NCBI GenBank assembly: GCA_934632155.1
Contig: CAKTXZ010000012.1
Span: 1-64,000, forward strand
DNA length: 64,000 nucleotides
Source: an uncultured Clostridia bacterium
Lineage (GTDB): Bacteria > Bacillota > Clostridia > Christensenellales > Aristaeellaceae
Direction: 5' to 3'
Shown here: positions 59,479 to 64,000 of the stretch, piece after piece
Layout: each line of letters opens with the position of its first letter
How positions within the stretch are numbered: position 1 is the first letter of the stretch
Translations under genes and position numbers: made by a program
The notes under the pieces: generated by a model
The model's database searches: none
What the model was told of the DNA's origin: nothing
The model's input: only the letters and a program-made list of their open reading frames with translations

Positions 59479-60819
59479 TTACTTGATGTTCTTCGCCAGC
59501 CACTCGTCGCGGCACTCGTTCGCCTTGGTTTCCAATTCCTGAGCGACGTCCGCCGCGCTGATTTCGCCGCGGAGGATTTTTCCGTCGATATCGTTGGAAT
59601 TGTAATAGGATTCCGCGTCACCCCAGCCGGGGCAGATGGGCCAGTTGGAGGGCACGAAGCCCACGCCGCGGTCCAGAATCGCCTGATAGAAGCCCTTGAT
59701 ATTCTCGTCGGCATGATCCACCAGATCCTGCCAGACCTCGGGCGTGCTCACAACGGGCATACGGCTGACGCTATAGTTGTTGGCGCGATAGGTTTCCTGA
59801 CGCTTCAGCGCGGCCACGGGGCCCCAGCACATCCACTTGGCCAGCTCCCACGCTTCGCGGGGATGCTCGGTGCTGGCGGAAATGACGCCATTATCCACGA
59901 TGGCCAGTTCTTCCTTCGCATCGCCCATGGGCAGCGGATAGTACACGAATTCGCAGCCGGTTTCCTGCGGGACGGTCGTGTTGAACTTGGCGATGGTCCA
60001 CGGCCAGTCAATATGCATGGCGGTGCGGCCCTTGCCCGGAGGCCAAGCGCCCGGGTCGCCCAGAACGGCTTCCTTTTCTTCCTTACTCATCCACTCGCAG
60101 ATCTTGTTGTTGATGACCTCGGCGCGCTTCTCGACGGCGTCGATCCACACCTTGTCAAAGTGATACGCCTCGCCGTCCCAGCCGAACTTGCCCTGACCGC
60201 CGTTGTACGCAGCGGGGAACAGATCGACGTAGAGCGGGTTGCTTACGCCAAAGTAGTACTCCTCGGGGTGCGTCAGCTCCTCGGCCAGATCAAAATAATC
60301 GTCCCACGTCCAGTCGTAGGCGGGAAGTTCGACGTTGTACTTTTCGAACAGCGTCTTGTTCATGAACACCAGATGCGGGAAAAGCACGGCGGGATAAGAA
60401 TAATTCTTGCCAGCGATCTTCGTGCTGGAAACCATGGAGGGGAACAATTCCTTCACGTCGGGATCCTTCTCGAAATATTCGGTCAGATCCAGCGCCCACT
60501 CGTTGGCCACAGCGCCGCTGACGCTGAACACCCAGAACACGTCGGGCAGCTTGCCCTGCGCGGCAAGGTTGGTCAGCGCTTCGTTCCAAGACGACTGATC
60601 GATGGACACGAATTCCACCTTGATATTGGGATGCGCTTCCTCGAACTGCTGAATCAGCGCCTGCAGCACTTCGGGCTCGCCGGCTTCCGCCTGCCCCCAG
60701 CAGGCGTAGGTCAGGGTGATGTTGTCCGTGGTCAGCGGCGCCAAGCCTTCCTCCGCCATGGCGGGCACGAGCCCGGCGACCATCAGCAGGGAAAGCACCA
60801 GACAAAGCAGTTTCTTCAT
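59479..60819 (-). CDS. Extracellular solute-binding protein, family 1
   Basis: A 446-residue sugar-binding protein. It has a signal peptide (KKLLCLVLSLLMVAGLVPAMA) and then LTYACWGQAEAGEPEVLQALIQQFE, PNIKVEFVS and the family-1 hinge segments. It serves the permeases encoded on both sides. GGAG lies 9 bases before ATG. No lipobox is obvious. Confidence 0.93.
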   Translation of the reverse strand: MKKLLCLVLSLLMVAGLVPAMAEEGLAPLTTDNITLTYACWGQAEAGEPEVLQALIQQFEEAHPNIKVEFVSIDQSSWNEALTNLAAQGKLPDVFWVFSVSGAVANEWALDLTEYFEKDPDVKELFPSMVSSTKIAGKNYSYPAVLFPHLVFMNKTLFEKYNVELPAYDWTWDDYFDLAEELTHPEEYYFGVSNPLYVDLFPAAYNGGQGKFGWDGEAYHFDKVWIDAVEKRAEVINNKICEWMSKEEKEAVLGDPGAWPPGKGRTAMHIDWPWTIAKFNTTVPQETGCEFVYYPLPMGDAKEELAIVDNGVISASTEHPREAWELAKWMCWGPVAALKRQETYRANNYSVSRMPVVSTPEVWQDLVDHADENIKGFYQAILDRGVGFVPSNWPICPGWGDAESYYNSNDIDGKILRGEISAADVAQELETKANECRDEWLAKNIK

Positions 60820-60910
60820 GTGATGGATCTCCTTTCAAGAATGTGTTTCATATCCTTCGGCGCGGAACGGTACGCACCCCATTCCACGCGAGATACCATT
60901 TTCAGGCGAA

Positions 60911-61882
60911 TCATTCGCCCGTAATACCGCTGCGGTCAATCGCCTCGGTAAAGTAGCGCTGCAGGCAGAAGTAAACGATCAGCAGCGGCAGAATCGTCAG
61001 AATCGTGCCCGCCATGGTAACGGCTTCGTTTTGAACGCTTGTCGCGCCGCCCATTTTAGCCGCCCAGCCGCTCACCTTTTCCAGATACTGCTTGTAGCTT
61101 TCTTCAAACTTGCTCAGCTCCATCAGCAGCGTGGAAATGCTTTTCTTGTCGCCCAGCGCGGCGTTGCCCATATAGAGGCTGGTCATATACGTTTCATTCC
61201 AATACCATACGAAGGAGAACAGGAACGTTGTCAGCATCGCAGGCAGACCCAGCGGCAGACCGATTGTCAGGTAAACGCGCGTCTCGCTTGCGCCGTCCAC
61301 GCGCGCCGCTTCGTCCAGCGAGGCGGGCGTTTGCTCATAAAACGCCTTGTAGATGAGAATGAAAATCGCCGCGCGCAGCCCCTGCCCCGTCGCCGCGGGC
61401 AAAAGCAGCGTCAGGATTGAGCCCAGGATGCCGTAATCCGAATAGAGGGTATAGGTCGGCACCATGAGCACCGGAAAGGGAATAATGAAGGTGAGCAGCA
61501 CACAGCCAAGCAGCAGCCCCTTGCCCTTAAAACGAAAGCGCGCGAACGCATAGCCGGCCAGCGCGCAGGAAAACGTCTGCGCCAGCGAGGGCAAAAGCGA
61601 AACCATCAGCGTATCGCCCAAATGCTCGCGGAAGCCCATGACCTCCAACGCCTTGCGGTAATTGTCGATTGAAAGCTGATGCGGAAGCCACTGAACGGAG
61701 GGATCCAGCAGATCGGTAAGGGATTTGAAGCTGGTCACCGCCATGTGCAAAATAGGATAGACATATACAAAGGCAAGCGAAATCAGCATCAGATACAGCG
61801 CAGCGGCGGCGATCCAGCCCAGCTTCTCGTGGCTGCCCAGCAAACGCCTGCGCAAAGCGGCGGGAAAACTACGCTTTCGCAT
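60911..61882 (-). CDS. Carbohydrate ABC transporter permease (MalG type), first copy
   Basis: A 323-residue permease with VYPILHMAVTSFKSLTDL at the start and the coupling loop LDEAARVDGASETRVYLTIGLPLGLPAM. Its start overlaps the end of the MalF-type permease by 14 bases. Usual heterodimer partner of that subunit. Confidence 0.93.
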   Translation of the reverse strand: MRKRSFPAALRRRLLGSHEKLGWIAAAALYLMLISLAFVYVYPILHMAVTSFKSLTDLLDPSVQWLPHQLSIDNYRKALEVMGFREHLGDTLMVSLLPSLAQTFSCALAGYAFARFRFKGKGLLLGCVLLTFIIPFPVLMVPTYTLYSDYGILGSILTLLLPAATGQGLRAAIFILIYKAFYEQTPASLDEAARVDGASETRVYLTIGLPLGLPAMLTTFLFSFVWYWNETYMTSLYMGNAALGDKKSISTLLMELSKFEESYKQYLEKVSGWAAKMGGATSVQNEAVTMAGTILTILPLLIVYFCLQRYFTEAIDRSGITGE

Positions 61883-62834
61883 GCTTCGCTCCTTTCCGGG
61901 CCGCGGCGCGCTGCGCGTGCAGCCGCTCCAGACGAACCTGCTCCTTGGTTTTGACGACCGCGACCTGCGTGGATTTTCTCTCGCGCGTAATCAGCGCCAG
62001 AATTGTCAGACCGATTGCCAGCGTCAGCGCGTACACCCACGCCATGGCCGAGGCAATGCCGTAGCCGCCGCCGGAGCTGTTGAGAAACATCCGGTCGTTG
62101 ATGGTAGCAATCACCTCGTTCAGGCCGCTTGTGGCCAGAAAGACCAGCGTATAGATGCCGTTAATCAGAATCATCGGCCGCAGCGAAGGCAGCGTAGTCT
62201 TCCAGAAAACCACCCAATTGCTCGCGCCGTCAATCAACGCGGCCTCGTAAATGGATTTGTCGATTTTCTGCAGGCCGGTGATGTAGATGAGAATCGGCAC
62301 GCCGGAATACCATAAAACCAGAATCAATTGGCTGAACAGGCCGGCAATCGGCCGGGCCAGAAACTCCGGCAGCGCATCCGCGAGAATGCCTGACACGCCG
62401 TAGCTTTCGATCAGCGGCACCGTCGTCGCGCCCTCGTTGACCAGACGCTGCAGCACGGGGCCGGAAACCACCACAATCGGCAGGAAGAACAGCGTGCGGA
62501 AAACGCCCTTGCCGCGAATGGGCTGATTGAGCATCAACGCAATAATCAGCGAAAAAACCAAAATGACGGCCAGCCGCAGAACGGCGTCGGCATAAAAATT
62601 CGTAAGCTGATTAACGAACACCGTATCGGACAGGAACAGATACTTGTAATTATCAAACCCGATATAGCTCATCTTGCGCCCGACCGCCGTAATTTTAACG
62701 TCGTTCAGGCTGTAGTAGAAGGATTGGCCCAGCGGAAGCGCAAAGAACGCGATAAAGCCGATCAGCCATGGAAGCAGGAAAAGGTAGCCCTTCATTTCCC
62801 GGCGCGCCACAAGCCCGATACGCGGACGCTTCAT
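61869..62834 (-). CDS. Carbohydrate ABC transporter permease (MalF/UgpA type)
   Basis: A 321-residue permease with MKGYLFLLPWLIGFIAFFAL, the usual first helix of the UgpA group, and the coupling loop YEAALIDGASNWVVFWKTTLPSL. The start overlaps the stop of the DUF5696-like gene by 4 bases. The C terminus is basic and cytoplasmic. Confidence 0.93.
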   Translation of the reverse strand: MKRPRIGLVARREMKGYLFLLPWLIGFIAFFALPLGQSFYYSLNDVKITAVGRKMSYIGFDNYKYLFLSDTVFVNQLTNFYADAVLRLAVILVFSLIIALMLNQPIRGKGVFRTLFFLPIVVVSGPVLQRLVNEGATTVPLIESYGVSGILADALPEFLARPIAGLFSQLILVLWYSGVPILIYITGLQKIDKSIYEAALIDGASNWVVFWKTTLPSLRPMILINGIYTLVFLATSGLNEVIATINDRMFLNSSGGGYGIASAMAWVYALTLAIGLTILALITRERKSTQVAVVKTKEQVRLERLHAQRAAARKGAKHAKA

Positions 62835-64000
62835 TCGTCATTTCCTCCTTCCAGCACAAGATAGCCCATCGCGGGCACCGTCTGCCCCATCCAGACGATT
62901 TCCGCCGCGTTGTAATTGACCACAACCTCTACGCCGCCGGAATACACCGCGACGGCTACGTTGTCAAGCGGCAGCCGGTGGTCGATCAGCGTTCGGCCGG
63001 AAAGGCTCTCGTGAAGCGCCGCAAGCGCTGCGTCCGTCGCCAGCAGTGAATCGCCGACGACGTCCCATTTTGCCGAAAAAACATCGCAGGAATTGGTGGT
63101 TGAGAGCCGCTGCACCTCGTTTCCCGTTACCAGATAGGCGGGATACGCGCCGTACTCTACCAGCTTGAGCAGCTGCCGCGCCTGATTGGAGCTGAAATTT
63201 GCCCACTGGGCGTAATACGGCACATGCCCGCTGAGCACCATAGGCAAAAACGGCACCTCGGCCTTCAGGAAGGCATAGCTTGTCGCGCCCAGCGGCATAT
63301 TCAGGTACGCGCTCATATACGCATAGTACGCCGCCAGCGGGTTGTCCAGCGCCAGCGTCATCCCTGCTTCGCCGGTCATGGTCTCCATCAGACGCGAATA
63401 GTCCGCCTGCGTATCGCCGCGCGTATGATTCTTTCCGGCAGAATAATAGGAATAAAGCGTGCAGGGCAGCTCAACCAGCGCGACCGTGGGGAATTGCTCG
63501 CCGTACTTTACGCAGTAATCCGCAAGAATACCCCGTGTGCGTGCGGGCGTGAGATAATAGAAATTGGGATAACGATCCTTGCCGGTCGGAATCTGCGCCA
63601 CCGTCTGGCCAATGGTGCGCACGACGTCCAGCCGCATGTTGTAGGCCCTTTCGGGGTTGGCCTGCAGCGCGTCCGTTTCCAGCATGAACGCGCCGCCGCA
63701 GGCAAGCGCCTTGTCGCGCAGCGTCTGCATTTCCGCCGCGGTTCCGACCCCGCGCTCTATCCTGTTGCTTCCGCTGCCCAATGCACGGCTCAGGCCGCCG
63801 CTTTCCCAGCCGCGAAAGGCAACCAGCGGCGCGCTGAGCCCCTGCTCCAGATACGCCTGAAGAATATCAATTGCCTGCTCCACCGTCGTCATGGGCACCA
63901 GCGTGTCCCACAGCAGCATTTTTTCGCTCTCCGCGCCCAGAAAGCTAATCATCGGCCTATAGGAAGCGTCGACCGTTTTCAGCGCGCCGACCTCCTCCAG
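62831..64000 (-). CDS. DUF5696-like glycoside-hydrolase-fold protein, 5' end outside the window
   Basis: The reading frame is open to the window edge, so the true start is beyond 64000. The 390 visible residues include ALACGGAFMLETDALQANPE and YYAYMSAYLNMPLGATSYAF. The end YSGGVEVVVNYNAAEIVWMG is a C-terminal sandwich strand set often closing GH-A proteins. I recall such proteins (DUF5696) beside sugar ABC genes in Firmicutes. Its activity is unknown. It overlaps the first permease gene by 4 bases and belongs to the same operon. Confidence 0.7.
   Translation of the reverse strand: MEEVGALKTVDASYRPMISFLGAESEKMLLWDTLVPMTTVEQAIDILQAYLEQGLSAPLVAFRGWESGGLSRALGSGSNRIERGVGTAAEMQTLRDKALACGGAFMLETDALQANPERAYNMRLDVVRTIGQTVAQIPTGKDRYPNFYYLTPARTRGILADYCVKYGEQFPTVALVELPCTLYSYYSAGKNHTRGDTQADYSRLMETMTGEAGMTLALDNPLAAYYAYMSAYLNMPLGATSYAFLKAEVPFLPMVLSGHVPYYAQWANFSSNQARQLLKLVEYGAYPAYLVTGNEVQRLSTTNSCDVFSAKWDVVGDSLLATDAALAALHESLSGRTLIDHRLPLDNVAVAVYSGGVEVVVNYNAAEIVWMGQTVPAMGYLVLEGGNDE

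Noticed and set aside
1..64000. CRISPR array, rRNA operon or replication origin
   Set aside because: I saw no regularly spaced short repeats, no 16S/23S/5S segments and no DnaA-box cluster while reading the window.

Overview
The window looks like chromosomal DNA from a GC-rich, endospore-forming, anaerobic Firmicute (Clostridia). The evidence is a set of sporulation genes (spoIIAA-spoIIAB-sigF, spoIIE, spoIVFA-spoIVFB, a probable spoVM), an [FeFe]-hydrogenase-like iron-sulfur protein, strong AGGAGG ribosome binding sites, and many TTGACA-17-TATAAT promoters. Lpl/Yes-type sugar transport with GH43 glycosidases suggests life on plant or host polysaccharide. A gut lineage such as Christensenellales is possible, but that is only an impression.

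Layout. 1-200: two tRNA-Ser genes, the first cut by the window edge. 333-3054: lysine/aspartate operon asd-dapA-dapB (minus). 3118-6162: acyltransferase and zinc-ribbon membrane protein, divergent from an alpha/beta hydrolase. 6235-6468: a probable SpoVM peptide gene and a small membrane protein gene. 6593-10894: DRTGG, HATPase, hydrogenase-like, DRTGG, PHP and uxuA genes in one minus-strand operon. 11087-15439: tRNA-Leu, yebC, a C39-like secreted protein, the spoIVF pair, and rnhA with an overlapping zinc-ribbon ORF. 15440-17541: about 2.1 kb of decayed DNA holding remnants of a tyrosine recombinase and a hydrogenase-like gene, plus an intact palindrome and promoter. 17542-18639: an intact tyrosine recombinase.

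18717-24334 is the most unusual block: a minus-strand operon of two secreted six-cysteine proteins, FtsX/MacB-type permeases and one ABC ATPase. The peptide-plus-permease half has been duplicated. The copies are identical through most of the permease but diverged in the peptide. The block ends on an SOS-type promoter region shared with the divergent lexA. I propose it as a bacteriocin-like or toxin-like secretion/immunity system, organised like (but not homologous by eye to) lactococcin 972 loci.

25146-30898: E2-like protein lacking the catalytic His, ECF S component with coaX, hom, a CapA-like protein and a GNAT. 31030-38508: spoIIE, an MFS exporter, a holin, an SH3 protein, an MGMT-like protein and the spoIIA operon with a SigH-type promoter. 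38725-46869: an oligosaccharide ABC importer with an FAD oxidoreductase, divergent from a YesN/YesM two-component system. 46937-50074: rpsB, tsf, pyrH and a DUF368 (PopT-type) lipid carrier transporter. 50302-52767: VanY-type peptidase, BofC-like protein and HAD phosphatase. 52888-64000: a second sugar-use operon with a DUF5696 protein, three permeases, a binding protein, secreted and intracellular GH43 enzymes, and an ArsR-type regulator.

All calls come from reading the sequence. No database search was run.
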